A stretch of DNA of 64,000 nucleotides from Deltaproteobacteria bacterium (GTDB lineage: Bacteria; Desulfobacterota; GWC2-55-46), in the NCBI GenBank assembly GCA_015075075.1, contig JABTVA010000002.1, positions 1-64,000 on the forward strand, read 5' to 3'. A program made the position numbers and the translations under genes. Below are positions 55,887-64,000 of this stretch, piece after piece. The notes under the pieces were generated by a model. It worked only from the letters and a program-made list of their open reading frames with translations. It did not search any database and was not told the origin of the DNA. Numbering within the stretch: position 1 is the stretch's first letter; every line of letters begins with the position of its first letter.

Positions 55887-56354
55887 TCACCCTATCGAAG
55901 CCCTTCCGTTTGTGGCATTGAGGTTTATGCGGAACCTTACTGCCGCGTACGGGTCTTTTATGCAGAGGGTCGCGGCCTGAGCAGAGCCGTTGGGCTTGAA
56001 TGTGATGTTCAGGCCCGCTGTGCTGCCGCAGGCGTCTCCGCTCGCGTAATTCGCGCTCCAGGGAAGCTCCGTCCACTGCCTTACAGGCGTCCATACGTTG
56101 CTGCCCGAGGGGCGGTCGCCCCTGGCCAGCCTGAACCTCTTGGATGTGAAATCGACTTCCACCCTGTGCTCAAGGTTCGTGGACATGGATAGCTGCTTGC
56201 AGTCCCTGAGTCCGGCGAGCATGCTCCAGGCCGCCTCCTTGAACTCAAGCGACTGCGACCACCTGTAGAGCGACGGGACCGCTATGACCGCGAGCACGCC
56301 GGCTATGGCGATGGCGACTATCGACTCAACGAGCGAATACCCGCTATTCCGCAT
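55887..56354 (-). CDS. Type IV pilin-like protein, GspH/FimT family
   Basis: 155 residues. The prepilin site is at Gly5/Tyr6, followed by SLVESIVAIAIAGVLAVIAV with Glu at +5. The C-terminal domain has the GspH/FimT layout, ending FKPNGSAQAATLCIKDP, the usual F-x-P-x-G ... C segment. It is a minor pilin that would prime pilus assembly. Its start overlaps the preceding lipoprotein gene by 11 bases. Confidence 0.88.
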   Translation of the reverse strand: MRNSGYSLVESIVAIAIAGVLAVIAVPSLYRWSQSLEFKEAAWSMLAGLRDCKQLSMSTNLEHRVEVDFTSKRFRLARGDRPSGSNVWTPVRQWTELPWSANYASGDACGSTAGLNITFKPNGSAQAATLCIKDPYAAVRFRINLNATNGRASIG

Positions 56355-57261
56355 CCTGCCCCTCCTTCCCGACGGAAAGCCTGAACGACTGTAGAGCGCT
56401 CCCGCCGTGGCCGTCGTCTGCCGATATCACGACCTCGGCCCGGCCTTCGCCGCCCTTTGCCTCCCATTCGAGCCTGTTTCCGTTTAGCGTCATGCCCTCG
56501 GGCTTTTTTTCGAGGGCGAAGCTTACCTCGTCGCCGTCCGGGTCATGAGCCTTTACCTCGTAGATAAATAGCCCGGAAAACTCGGCGGGCGGAGACGATA
56601 CGAAGCGGGGCGGGGAATTCGCCGCGGAGATGCCCGGGACCTCGAAGGGCTCGCTCTCGTCGTCGCCGTCAAAGGCGGCCACCCTTAATGAAATCTCCTC
56701 TCCGCGCCTCACATGCTCCCCGGGAAGGGCCTCCCCGTAAAAACGCTCTCCGTTGACCGACCAGACGAAATCATAGCTGAGGAGGTCGTTATCCGGGTCG
56801 TGCCCCTGGGCCTCCGCCGAAATCCCGATGCCCGCGCTTATGGCCTCATGCAGTATCCTTACGGATAATATCGAGGGGGGCGTATTCGCGGCCACTGTCT
56901 CGGCGGATGATTCCATGCCCCCGGCCCCTGCCGTGACCCTTATCGTATCGCCCTTCCTGAACGTGCCTTTCCCGAGCGTGTCGCCGTCCGCTTCGACAGC
57001 TTCGCCGTTTACCTCCCAGAGGAACTAGACCTCTCCGGCCTGCCCGCTTACGACGGCTTTTACCTCGGCTCCAGCTCTCGGGCGCTCCGGCGCGAGAGTG
57101 ACCGAAAAGGCGCCCTGGTTTTCATCAGTCCGGGTCCCGGGCTCCTCGGGCGCGCTATCGCCTTTACAGCCAAACGCAAGGGCCAAAGGGGCCAGGAGAA
57201 GCAGGAACCAGAGCATCCGGCCCGTAAATGACGCGGCCTCAGGGCGACTGCATGAAATCAT
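56344..57261 (-). CDS. Secreted lipoprotein with Ig/cadherin-like repeats, interrupted by one in-frame TAG
   Basis: The frame runs from ATG 57261 to 56344 with a single TAG at 57027-57025, in the segment GQAGEV-stop-FLWEVNGEAVE. A Tyr there would suit. The N-terminus has a signal peptide MLWFLLLLAPLALAFGC with a lipobox-like Cys. Three to four repeats follow, with DPDNDLLSYDFVWSVNG and DPDGDEVSFALEKKPEG showing the calcium-type D-P-D-x-D motif. No enzyme domain is seen. It lies within the pilin operon between a secreted protein and the GspH pilin, suggesting a surface or pilus-associated role. One base change would restore about 305 residues. Confidence 0.7.
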
Positions 57262-57583
57262 ACCTCTTCTTCCCTTCCCTGCCATCGGGCAGTATGTATA
57301 TCTTTTCAGCCTCGACGCTCCCGTCCGTATAAGGCACGCCTTCCACATAGACCCTCTTTTTCGGTTCGAGGTTGTAATAGGCGGCCTCCCTGCCCGACGC
57401 GTCGTAAAAAGAGGTCTCGTGCGTGACAACCACCCTGTGGCGCTCGTTCAGGACAAAGCCCGGGCCGTCGAAGCCGCTCACCACACCCTTCAGGAATTTG
57501 TATTCGGCGATACCGCTCTCCTCCGCGCCACACGCCGGGGCGAGGGCAAAGAGGATCATCACGATCCAGAACGCCTTCCTCAT
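57239..57583 (-). CDS. Small secreted protein of the pilin operon
   Basis: 114 residues from ATG 57583, which shares a base with the pilY1 stop. A signal peptide (MRKAFWIVMILFALAPACGA) is followed by a probable small beta-barrel: FLKGVVSGFDGPGFVLNE, HRVVVTHETSFYDASGREA, KKRVYVEGVPYTDGSVEAEK. The last part resembles OB-like DUF5666 proteins, which have V-x-V-x-G and D-G-S motifs. The role in pilus assembly is unknown. Confidence 0.75.
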   Translation of the reverse strand: MRKAFWIVMILFALAPACGAEESGIAEYKFLKGVVSGFDGPGFVLNERHRVVVTHETSFYDASGREAAYYNLEPKKRVYVEGVPYTDGSVEAEKIYILPDGREGKKRYDFMQSP

Positions 57584-60500
57584 CAGCGCACCTCCCTCCA
57601 ATAAAGCGGTATGCTCGAACCGCCCTCATTCACATCGGGCTTTATTATGGCCCCGCCCGAGCCGATAAGCGCCGAGAACCCGCCCGGGCCGACCGATGTC
57701 ACGATGCCCGAGGCTATGCCGGGGCCTATCACCTTCGACCTGTCGGTCCTGTCCTTTACAGGCCCGTTGTCCTCGCCGCCTTCGCCGCCGTCCGGGACAG
57801 GGTCGTTATACGGGTTATAGTTGTAGGCCGCGGCGGCGGTCAGGTAGTCGACGGCGTAGAGCCTTGAGGTGCCGCTGCTGTCGGTCGAGCAGACGCCAAC
57901 TGTGGATGCTGGCTCGTAGGTCGTATAGTAGGCCACCTTGCCGAAGACGGCGGCCCCTGCGAGGGCCTTCTCCCCGCCATTCTCGAGGTCTATGTACCAG
58001 CCGTACACGCCTTCAATGTCCACATAGTCCACGCTGGTGGCGTCCAGGAGGTCCCCGTTGGTCCTTGCGGTAGTCTGCCCGGCGTCCTTCAGGGCATAGA
58101 GCCTGTCGGATACGCCCGTGGATAGCGGGTGCTCGCGGTCGCCCGTTCCGAAGAAGAGGAGCTCGTAGCCCGGCTCAAGCGCTACCGAAGGCTTGTAGAA
58201 AATCTTCCTCCCACCGCCCGAGCTGAATATCTTTTCTCCGTCCCAGGAGGACGTAAGCGTCGAGCCGAGGCTTAAGCGCCACACGTTCCCGGCAAGGTCG
58301 CCCGCGTAGACGGTGTCCGCGTAACCGTTACCGCTTATGTCAAGCACGGCCATCTGCGAAGGCATGGACCTCGCCATTCCCGCGTCGTCCGCGCGGGTGT
58401 AGCCCCATATCTTCCAGCCGCTACGCGCAAGGCTTATCGAGCCCGGCGTCGTTATGTCCGCGACCTCTACGACGTACATGCCCCTCCCTGTCGTGGACTC
58501 GCCCGCAGGCTCGGTGTCCTCGGCCAGGTTGTCGTATCCGGCGCCTATGAAGGCCGCGACCTTCCTTTTTACGACCCCGGCGACGCTCACGCGCATCTTT
58601 GCGAATACCGGCTCGGACCAGCTCTCCGCAAGCTCCGAGTATTCGGTATTAACCCCGGACGGGCTCTCCGTGGAGCTTATCCTCCAGAGATACACAGGCT
58701 GGTCCGGGTCGGTCACGTCCAGCGCGTAATAATAGCCGCCCCCCCTACGCTCCCCGAACATCACGATGACCCTGTCGCTCCCCGCGTCTATCCTGCCGTC
58801 GCCGTTCGCGTCAAAGGTGTATGCCACGGGGGACGAGTCCACGAAATAGGTGTGGACGGCGGCTGGCATGTGCTTGAGGTTCGGTAGGAGGTCGGGCGGG
58901 ACAAAGGCCCATCTTTCGCTTCCGTCGCAGTCGCTGAAGGCGTGGAGCATGCCGTCGTTCGCCCCGACCAGGACTATCGACTCGTTCGCGCCGCAGTTGC
59001 CCTCGTCGACATACGAGTACCTGTCATACTTCACGACCTGGGGCCTGGAATGGAGCACGTCCCCCATTATCCAGTCCCTCTTCTCGTCGGTTATGCCGTT
59101 CCCGTCCTCGTCGTAAGAGTCGTATCCGTGCACGTATCCTATGAGCCGGCCTTTTTCTGTATCGTCCGAGAGCCCGAGCATGGCTGCCGTGACCGCCGCG
59201 TTCGAGGCCGAAAAGAGGTTTGTCGGGTCGGTCAGGTCCGCGCTCGAACCGGTGTAGGTGTAGATGTTACGGGGGGCGGTCCTGGTCATGAGGGCGGCGC
59301 CTGCCCCGCCGCGCTCCACCTCGCCGCCGTCCGGGGCCGGGCTCCAGAACGAGACGGCGTTCTCCCTCAGGCTCCCGTCCGAGTTGGTCGCCCTGGCGCC
59401 GCTGCTGTCCACCACGTCGCCATCGGCGTCCAGGCCGAATTTCTTGAGGTTCCCGCTCCAGAAGGCCTTGCCCTTGGGCTTGAAAAAGCCCATGTATATC
59501 CTGTCGCCGGAGTAGGTGCGGTTCTCGGGGCTTACCGGGAGGACGGGCGCCACGAACGACGTGTTGTCCTCGACTATTATCGAGAGTATCTGCCTCAGGG
59601 ATTCGCTCAGACCCGCTGTCGAGTCCGCGGAGTAATACTCGCCGCCGCCGTTATAGGCCGTCTCCCTCAGGAGCTCCTCCGCATACTGCACCCCTGCGAG
59701 GCCGAAGCCTATCGTATACGTGACCGCGTACTGCCTGCCGAAGGTCCTCTCCTGACCCGTATCGGGCAGAAGGTCGGTCTCGTAAATGTATTTGGCGACG
59801 TCGTCCAGGTAGTCCGAGCCCTGGTAGTCGTAGACCTTATCAGGGTCGCCCGCCGGCTCGAACCCGTCGCCGTCGCAGTCGCCGTCATTGCAGATGCTCC
59901 TCAAGACGGGGCTCCTGTCCTCCGTGGACATGCCGTCGCTTATGAGTATTATGTAGTTCTTCTGGCAGCTGTACTCTATGGGGCTCGAATATACGTAGCT
60001 CCCGTTGAAGGCCGTCCTCTCGCCCTGGAAATACTTCATTGCCTCGAACATGGTCTCGGCGAGGGGGGTCCAGGTGCTCGGCTCCACGTTGTTTATGGTA
60101 TTGACGAGCGCGGTCCTGTTGGTGGTGGAGCCCGAGAATATCTCGTCCATGTCCTTTACGTAAGCGTCGTACCCTCCATAGCCGTAGCTGTCGCCCACGC
60201 CCGCGACGTGTCCGCCGTTCGACTGGTTGAAGAGCATGAGCCCGAACTTTACTCCCGAGGTGGTGTTGACGAGGCTCGAAAGCACCTCCTGCGCGACCTC
60301 CATCTTCGAGCGGTAGCCGCCGCTGGCCGTAAGCCAGTTTACGTAGTTGCCGAGCGCGAAGCTCCCGGTCGTGTTGGTGCAGGTCCCGTTCGTCCGGAGA
60401 CGGCCCTGGTAGAGCCCGCTCTCAAGGAGGGCGCTCCTCGCGGAGTTGCAGCTTATGGAGTTCACGTCACTTATGTAGTTGACCCACTTTCCCTCTATGG

Positions 60501-60792
60501 CCCTCCACCTGTACACCCTGTTTGTCTCGCAGGGCTGTCCCTGGCAGCCGTCGCCCGGCGGATAAACCGTAGCCGGGTCGTAGGGGCCGCCCGAGACTAT
60601 CTCATCGTCCATGCTGCCCGAGTTGTCGAGTATGATAAGGACGTTCGGCTGAATGGTCTCGGTGGACGCGCCGTAGATGACCGTATCGCCCGGGTACTGG
60701 TCCAGCGCCGATGAAGCCGGTGCCGCCAGGTGCGAAGAGGCGAGGAACGCGATGAAGGCGAGGCTAATTTTTAGGGACGATCTTTGCGACAT
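57583..60792 (-). CDS. pilY1: PilY1-like type IV pilus tip/biogenesis protein
   Basis: 1069 residues. Signal peptide to about Ala29. A von Willebrand A-like domain begins with LIILDNSGSMDDE (MIDAS D56-x-S-x-S). The central region has CxxC-like cysteines typical of secreted adhesins. The C-terminal PilY1 beta-propeller includes LVGANDGMLHAFSDCDGSER, a D-rich calcium loop DANGDGRIDAGSD (about residue 660) and YAGDLAGNVWRL. PilY1 controls pilus extension and adhesion and binds calcium. The gene overlaps pilX and is followed by two secreted accessory genes. It is transcribed from the sigma-54 promoter at 62577. Confidence 0.92.
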   Translation of the reverse strand: MSQRSSLKISLAFIAFLASSHLAAPASSALDQYPGDTVIYGASTETIQPNVLIILDNSGSMDDEIVSGGPYDPATVYPPGDGCQGQPCETNRVYRWRAIEGKWVNYISDVNSISCNSARSALLESGLYQGRLRTNGTCTNTTGSFALGNYVNWLTASGGYRSKMEVAQEVLSSLVNTTSGVKFGLMLFNQSNGGHVAGVGDSYGYGGYDAYVKDMDEIFSGSTTNRTALVNTINNVEPSTWTPLAETMFEAMKYFQGERTAFNGSYVYSSPIEYSCQKNYIILISDGMSTEDRSPVLRSICNDGDCDGDGFEPAGDPDKVYDYQGSDYLDDVAKYIYETDLLPDTGQERTFGRQYAVTYTIGFGLAGVQYAEELLRETAYNGGGEYYSADSTAGLSESLRQILSIIVEDNTSFVAPVLPVSPENRTYSGDRIYMGFFKPKGKAFWSGNLKKFGLDADGDVVDSSGARATNSDGSLRENAVSFWSPAPDGGEVERGGAGAALMTRTAPRNIYTYTGSSADLTDPTNLFSASNAAVTAAMLGLSDDTEKGRLIGYVHGYDSYDEDGNGITDEKRDWIMGDVLHSRPQVVKYDRYSYVDEGNCGANESIVLVGANDGMLHAFSDCDGSERWAFVPPDLLPNLKHMPAAVHTYFVDSSPVAYTFDANGDGRIDAGSDRVIVMFGERRGGGYYYALDVTDPDQPVYLWRISSTESPSGVNTEYSELAESWSEPVFAKMRVSVAGVVKRKVAAFIGAGYDNLAEDTEPAGESTTGRGMYVVEVADITTPGSISLARSGWKIWGYTRADDAGMARSMPSQMAVLDISGNGYADTVYAGDLAGNVWRLSLGSTLTSSWDGEKIFSSGGGRKIFYKPSVALEPGYELLFFGTGDREHPLSTGVSDRLYALKDAGQTTARTNGDLLDATSVDYVDIEGVYGWYIDLENGGEKALAGAAVFGKVAYYTTYEPASTVGVCSTDSSGTSRLYAVDYLTAAAAYNYNPYNDPVPDGGEGGEDNGPVKDRTDRSKVIGPGIASGIVTSVGPGGFSALIGSGGAIIKPDVNEGGSSIPLYWREVR

Positions 60793-61216
60793 TTACCTCT
60801 ATCTCCGTTCTTGAGTTGAGAGGGCCGGCGCCTTCCACGTTCACGGCGAAATAGTTTGCCTCGAACTCGGTCGCGTCCATCCCTGAGCCCCTGGGCGGGT
60901 TGCCGCGGGTCAGGTATTCGACCGTACCCGAGGCGTCGCTCGCCCCGGATTCGAGGCTCACGCCGCCAACGGGTATGGCGACCGACCCGGTGCCTACGGC
61001 CGCGTATATGGCCGGGTCGCTCTTGGCGTATTCTACGCCCCTTTCCGCGGCGTAGAGCGCCTCGTTCATCACCCTGTAGTTCTTTGCGCCGAGCATCTCC
61101 GAGCTTGAGGTCGTGAAGACGATCCCTCCCAGCATGCTCATCAAAAAAAGAGCTATAAGGGCTATGACCAGTGCCATCCCGCTCTCGTTGCCCGCTATCT
61201 TCTTCGTCTTCATCAT
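60764..61216 (-). CDS. pilX: Minor pilin assembly protein PilX
   Basis: 150 residues with the PilX N-terminal motif GMALVIALIALFLMSMLGGI, which lacks the usual G/F cleavage site as in other PilX proteins. ALYAAERGVEYAKSDPA and a C-terminal EIEVNVAKIVPK follow. It starts 1 base after the pilW stop and its end overlaps pilY1 by 29 bases. Confidence 0.85.
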   Translation of the reverse strand: MMKTKKIAGNESGMALVIALIALFLMSMLGGIVFTTSSSEMLGAKNYRVMNEALYAAERGVEYAKSDPAIYAAVGTGSVAIPVGGVSLESGASDASGTVEYLTRGNPPRGSGMDATEFEANYFAVNVEGAGPLNSRTEIEVNVAKIVPKN

Positions 61217-61217
61217 G

Positions 61218-62120
61218 TCACCTGTTCCGTATCCTTGAGATTGCCGCGAACTCCCTGGTCTTCGGCGAGCCTGAGAGCGCCGCGGTTTCCACCGTCTCGC
61301 CCGATACCGTTATCCGCACGTCGCGGACGGACGAGAGGTCGGCAGGGGCGGCGGTCTCAGCCGTGCTGCCGTCCAGGACATATCTGAACTGGAGGCCGCC
61401 CATGTTGGTTGCAACGATGGAGTCCTCGGACGGCTCGTTGTTCACTATCCTCATGAGGCAGTTGCCTGCGGGACACGGCACGTCCGGGGCGCACGCGGGG
61501 GCCGGACCAAGGCAGTATCTCACCGTATTCGGGAAGGTGTCCGGCAGGGACTGCCCGGTCCTCGCGATAATGAACCCCCTTTTGAACTCCACGGTGCCTC
61601 CGTCAAGCTGCGGGCTCAAGGTTATGCTCGGGGCCGCGGCGTTCTTGGATACCACCCTATACGCGGTCTCCGCAGGCTGGGCCCGCTCGCCGGGGCTTAA
61701 TATCCTTACCGAGTCGCCGGCGGCAAAGCCGTCGAGATCGCGCTCGGACGAAACCGCGAGCGTGAAGGCGGCCCCTGACAGGATATCGACGGTCAGGTCG
61801 GCGTCCACCCTGCAAGCTGCCCCGTTCGCGGCGGCGGTATTTATCGTAATGAGGTCGCTCGCCGCGGGACCTGCCCCGTCCATTGCCGATTCGATGGGGT
61901 CCTGCCCGTCCGGCACCATGAACCCGGCCATTCTCAGGTCCTTGAGCATGCTGTGGACCGCGAGCCTCAGGTTCTGCTGCACGTCAGCGACGTCCGTCTC
62001 GATATAGGCGACCTTGCGCTGGGTATTGTAGACCGAGAATATCGCGGCAGTGACCAACCCGAGGATGCCCATTGCTATGATAAGCTCTACGAGCGTAAAG
62101 CCTTTGTCGTTTGTTCTCAT
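61218..62120 (-). CDS. pilW: Minor pilin PilW
   Basis: 300 residues, prepilin leader MRTNDKG/FTLVELIIAMGI with Glu5. VQQNLRLAVHSMLKDLRMAG is the typical helix of the family, and the C-terminus has YVLDGSTAETAAPADLSSVR, VRITVSGETVETA and RDVR-type motifs. It is one of the priming pilins that carry PilY1. Confidence 0.9.
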   Translation of the reverse strand: MRTNDKGFTLVELIIAMGILGLVTAAIFSVYNTQRKVAYIETDVADVQQNLRLAVHSMLKDLRMAGFMVPDGQDPIESAMDGAGPAASDLITINTAAANGAACRVDADLTVDILSGAAFTLAVSSERDLDGFAAGDSVRILSPGERAQPAETAYRVVSKNAAAPSITLSPQLDGGTVEFKRGFIIARTGQSLPDTFPNTVRYCLGPAPACAPDVPCPAGNCLMRIVNNEPSEDSIVATNMGGLQFRYVLDGSTAETAAPADLSSVRDVRITVSGETVETAALSGSPKTREFAAISRIRNR

Positions 62121-62133
62121 CCCTTGCCCCGCC

Positions 62134-62538
62134 TCATAGCACGCTCTTAAGCGATGAATACCTGGCCGCGCGTCCGCTGCTCGTTACCACCACCTCTATG
62201 CTCGCAACCCCGGCGACCGGGGAGTTGGGAGCTACCGAGTAGACGGCAGAATACCTCCTGCCCTGCACGACAAGGCTTGTTTCGGCAGAGGACGGGTCCA
62301 GGTCGTAGACCGCGTTTGCGATGCTGGCCGAGAAGACAGGGTCTGAGCCGTCCCTCGACATCAATTCCTCGAGCACCGAGACAGCGACCGAGCTCTCGGC
62401 GGCCACCATATGCGCGAACCGTCCTGACATGATGCCAGTCGTCATCATCGTGGCAACACCCAGTATGCCGACAGAAAGTATCGACATGGCGATAAGCAGC
62501 TCAAGCAGCGTATAGCCTTTGTCGCCGCACTTGCCCAT
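62134..62538 (-). CDS. pilV: Minor pilin PilV
   Basis: 134 residues with the leader MGKCGDKG/YTLLELLIAMSILSV, Glu5 present, and AAESSVAVSVLEELMSRDGS. GAGGACG lies before the ATG. First gene of the operon; the predicted transcript starts about 28 bases upstream. Confidence 0.9.
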   Translation of the reverse strand: MGKCGDKGYTLLELLIAMSILSVGILGVATMMTTGIMSGRFAHMVAAESSVAVSVLEELMSRDGSDPVFSASIANAVYDLDPSSAETSLVVQGRRYSAVYSVAPNSPVAGVASIEVVVTSSGRAARYSSLKSVL

Positions 62539-62576
62539 AGACGTCCTCTGTAATTTGAAGTGTCGTCAGGAATAAT

Positions 62577-62592
62577 AGCAAGGCCGATGCCA
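62577..62592 (-). promoter_or_regulatory. Sigma-54 promoter of the minor-pilin operon
   Basis: On the minus strand TGGCATCGGCCTTGCT has GG and GC at the exact -24/-12 spacing and matches TGGCAC-N5-TTGC in all but one fixed base. It lies 39 bases before the pilV ATG. Confidence 0.8.
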
Positions 62593-62663
62593 TGTTCCTT
62601 AGACGCGGCTAACCACTTGTTTCTGCTATTTAATTTTTCTCGGGCTGGATTTCGAAGCTGCGG

Positions 62664-62760
62664 TTGGTGTGCGGTTTTGGCACACCCGTATGATGTGCCT
62701 TTGTGACTTTAATCACTAAATATGTGGAATTATTTGAAATTCGTTGGTGTGCGCTTTTGG
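62664..62760 (-). promoter_or_regulatory. Twin upstream activator sites for the sigma-54 promoter
   Basis: The 17-base sequence TTGGTGTGCGSTTTTGG occurs at 62664-62680 and 62744-62760 in the same orientation, exactly 80 bases apart. The first is part of an inverted repeat GGTGTG ... CACACC (62666-62686). The positions, 72-168 bases upstream of the -24 box, suit enhancer binding. Confidence 0.55.
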
Positions 62761-62764
62761 ACGG

Positions 62765-64000
62765 TCAATCCACGGAGTACTTTTCGAGCTTCCTTAGAAG
62801 CGCCCTTCTGCTAATCCCTGGCCTTTGCCGCCTTTGTCCTGTTCCCGCATTCGTCAAGGACGGCAGTTGTGCCATTTTATGACGTCTTCAGCTTTTTCTG
62901 GGACGGCCTGGCACTGCCGCCCCCTGGCGAGGACTCAATTATTTCCGCGCCGAGGTGCTCGACCTTAACGAAAGGCTCGCTGGCGAGTATGGCCGCGTGC
63001 TCGATAACATTTTCGAGCTCCCTGATGTTGCCGGGCCAGTCGTGGCCATGACGCCGCCTGTGCGGGCCGCGACACGCCTGCAACCTCTTTTCCGGTCTTT
63101 TTGCGGAAATTATCGAGTATGTGCCTTGCGAGAAGCGGTATGTCGTCCTTCCGCTCCCGCAGAGGCGGCACATGTACCGAAAGCGGCGTGAGCCTGAAGT
63201 ACAGGTCCTCGAACCTGCCCTCGGCCACTTCCTTTTTCAGGTCCTTGTTGGTCGCGGCGATCACCCTGCACGAGGTCTTGAGGGCTTTGCGCTACCGAGC
63301 TTCCTGAACTCGCCGTTCTGAAGCACCTCAAAAGGTGCGGCTGGAAGGAAAGCGGCAGGTCTCCTATCTCGTCGAGGAAGACTACACCTTCGCCCGCGGT
63401 CTCGAATACGCCCGTCTTGTCGGAATTGGTGCCGGAAGCGCCCTTGATATGGCCGAAAAACTCCGATTCCACGAGGCTCTCGACGAGGCCGCCGCAATTG
63501 CAGGCCACGAAAGGCTGACCGGAAAGGGGCTCGGAGTGCAGCGCGCTTGCAACGGCCTCCTTGCCCGTGCCGGTCTCCTGGTAACGGTCACCGTCTTGTA
63601 ATACGGGCTATCTTTCTCAGGAACCCGAAGAGCCTGAGCATACGGGGGTTCCTGGCGACGATGCCGGCATATGTGTATTTCTCGACGAGGAGCCTCTCCA
63701 ACTCGTCGGTTTCTGCTTCATCAGGTTTACGCGACGACCGACCCGACTGCCGCCCTGAACCTCTCCCGTCTATGGGCCGGGTAAAGCAGGCCGTCGCGCC
63801 CATCTTCAAATGACCGATGGCGTCCGCGCACCTTTCCCCGACCACGAATATCTCGGCCCTCGTCGGCTGCTGTTATCGATGGAATAAGCTTTACCGACTT
63901 TCAAGGATAATGAGATGGTAGGAGCCGCTGAGGGCCTTGTATTATATTCTTCCCCGGCCTTCTCAACTGAATGCCCGGAGAGCAGATCCCTGATATCCGG
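62765..64000 (-). pseudogene. Sigma-54-dependent response regulator (PilR/NtrC-like), highly frameshifted and cut by the window
   Basis: Readable only by changing frames many times. In order: a receiver remnant (ADAIGHLKMGATACFTRPI), a linker ERLLVEKYTYAGIVARNPRM, the AAA+ motor with an ETGTGKEAVASALHSEPLSG-type Walker A, a damaged GAFTGA loop (HIKGASGTNS), [40 protein letters not shown], and a Fis-type helix-turn-helix GISRRALLRKLEKYSVD ending at TGA 62767-62765. The window ends before its start codon. Either a decayed gene or poor sequence at a contig end. Position and direction fit an activator of the pilin promoter. Confidence 0.75.

Noticed and set aside
56344-57261. Amber codon as pyrrolysine or read-through signal
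   Set aside because: No related machinery is visible in the window and a Tyr codon differs by one base; a point change is simpler.
58942-60714. 590-codon open frame on the plus strand
   Set aside because: It lies wholly antisense to pilY1, which has clear domains and codon bias; long antisense frames are expected in such GC-rich sequence.

Overview
The window is a GC-rich chromosomal segment of a Gram-negative bacterium. It carries heptose-based lipopolysaccharide (LPS) genes, a lipoprotein-sorting protein (LolA) and a type IV pilus minor-pilin operon. Codon use is strongly biased to AGG for Arg and ATA for Ile despite the GC content. Together with gene content (long-form dCTP deaminase, YjbQ, AMMECR1, stand-alone Trm112) this suggests a deltaproteobacterial (Desulfobacterota-like) lineage. 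That placement is inference; no rRNA gene is present.

Layout. 1-1.7 kb: rpoD. 1.8-8.2 kb: a complete peptide/nickel-type ABC importer (binding protein, two permeases, fused double ATPase). 8.6-11.5 kb: rpoZ, gmk, yicC and the heptose kinase gene rfaE1. 11.5-34.6 kb: an LPS core/O-antigen region with about ten glycosyltransferases, three GT9 heptosyltransferase-type enzymes, an O-antigen-ligase-like gene, GmhB, a PAP2 phosphatase, a flippase-like membrane protein and three methyltransferases. 34.9-37.5 kb: a broken Ca2+-type P-ATPase. 37.7-54.3 kb: housekeeping genes (nadA, AMMECR1, aspC, coaD, rsmD, yjbQ, cobB, rsmE, prmA, yajQ, lolA, ftsK, dcd, ftsB-like, a nitrilase-family gene, argS). 54.5 kb: tRNA-Cys. 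55.9-64 kb: a minor-pilin operon (pilV, pilW, pilX, pilY1, two secreted accessory proteins, a GspH/FimT pilin) behind a sigma-54 promoter, preceded by the remains of a sigma-54-dependent regulator gene that runs off the window.

Three things stand out. First, small non-coding elements with terminal inverted repeats are scattered between genes. One family (window start, 40.6, 44.0 and 47.2 kb) has ends reading TAG-(CA)GG..., and three neighbouring genes take their stop codon from the element end; a second family at 23.7 kb supplies a TGA stop. Second, a composite of two such elements (about 310 bp) lies in inverted orientation on both sides of a 5.4-kb five-gene O-antigen cassette, so this segment could invert or move. 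Third, small indels cluster in about ten genes while neighbours are intact. They include three of the five cassette genes, the P-ATPase phosphorylation motif and the window-end regulator. They may be consensus errors or real decay; the sequence alone cannot decide.

Several promoters are close to consensus (rpoZ, rpoD, the PilZ gene, tRNA-Cys). One, at 43.4 kb, has a perfect palindrome in its spacer and would give a nearly leaderless mRNA.
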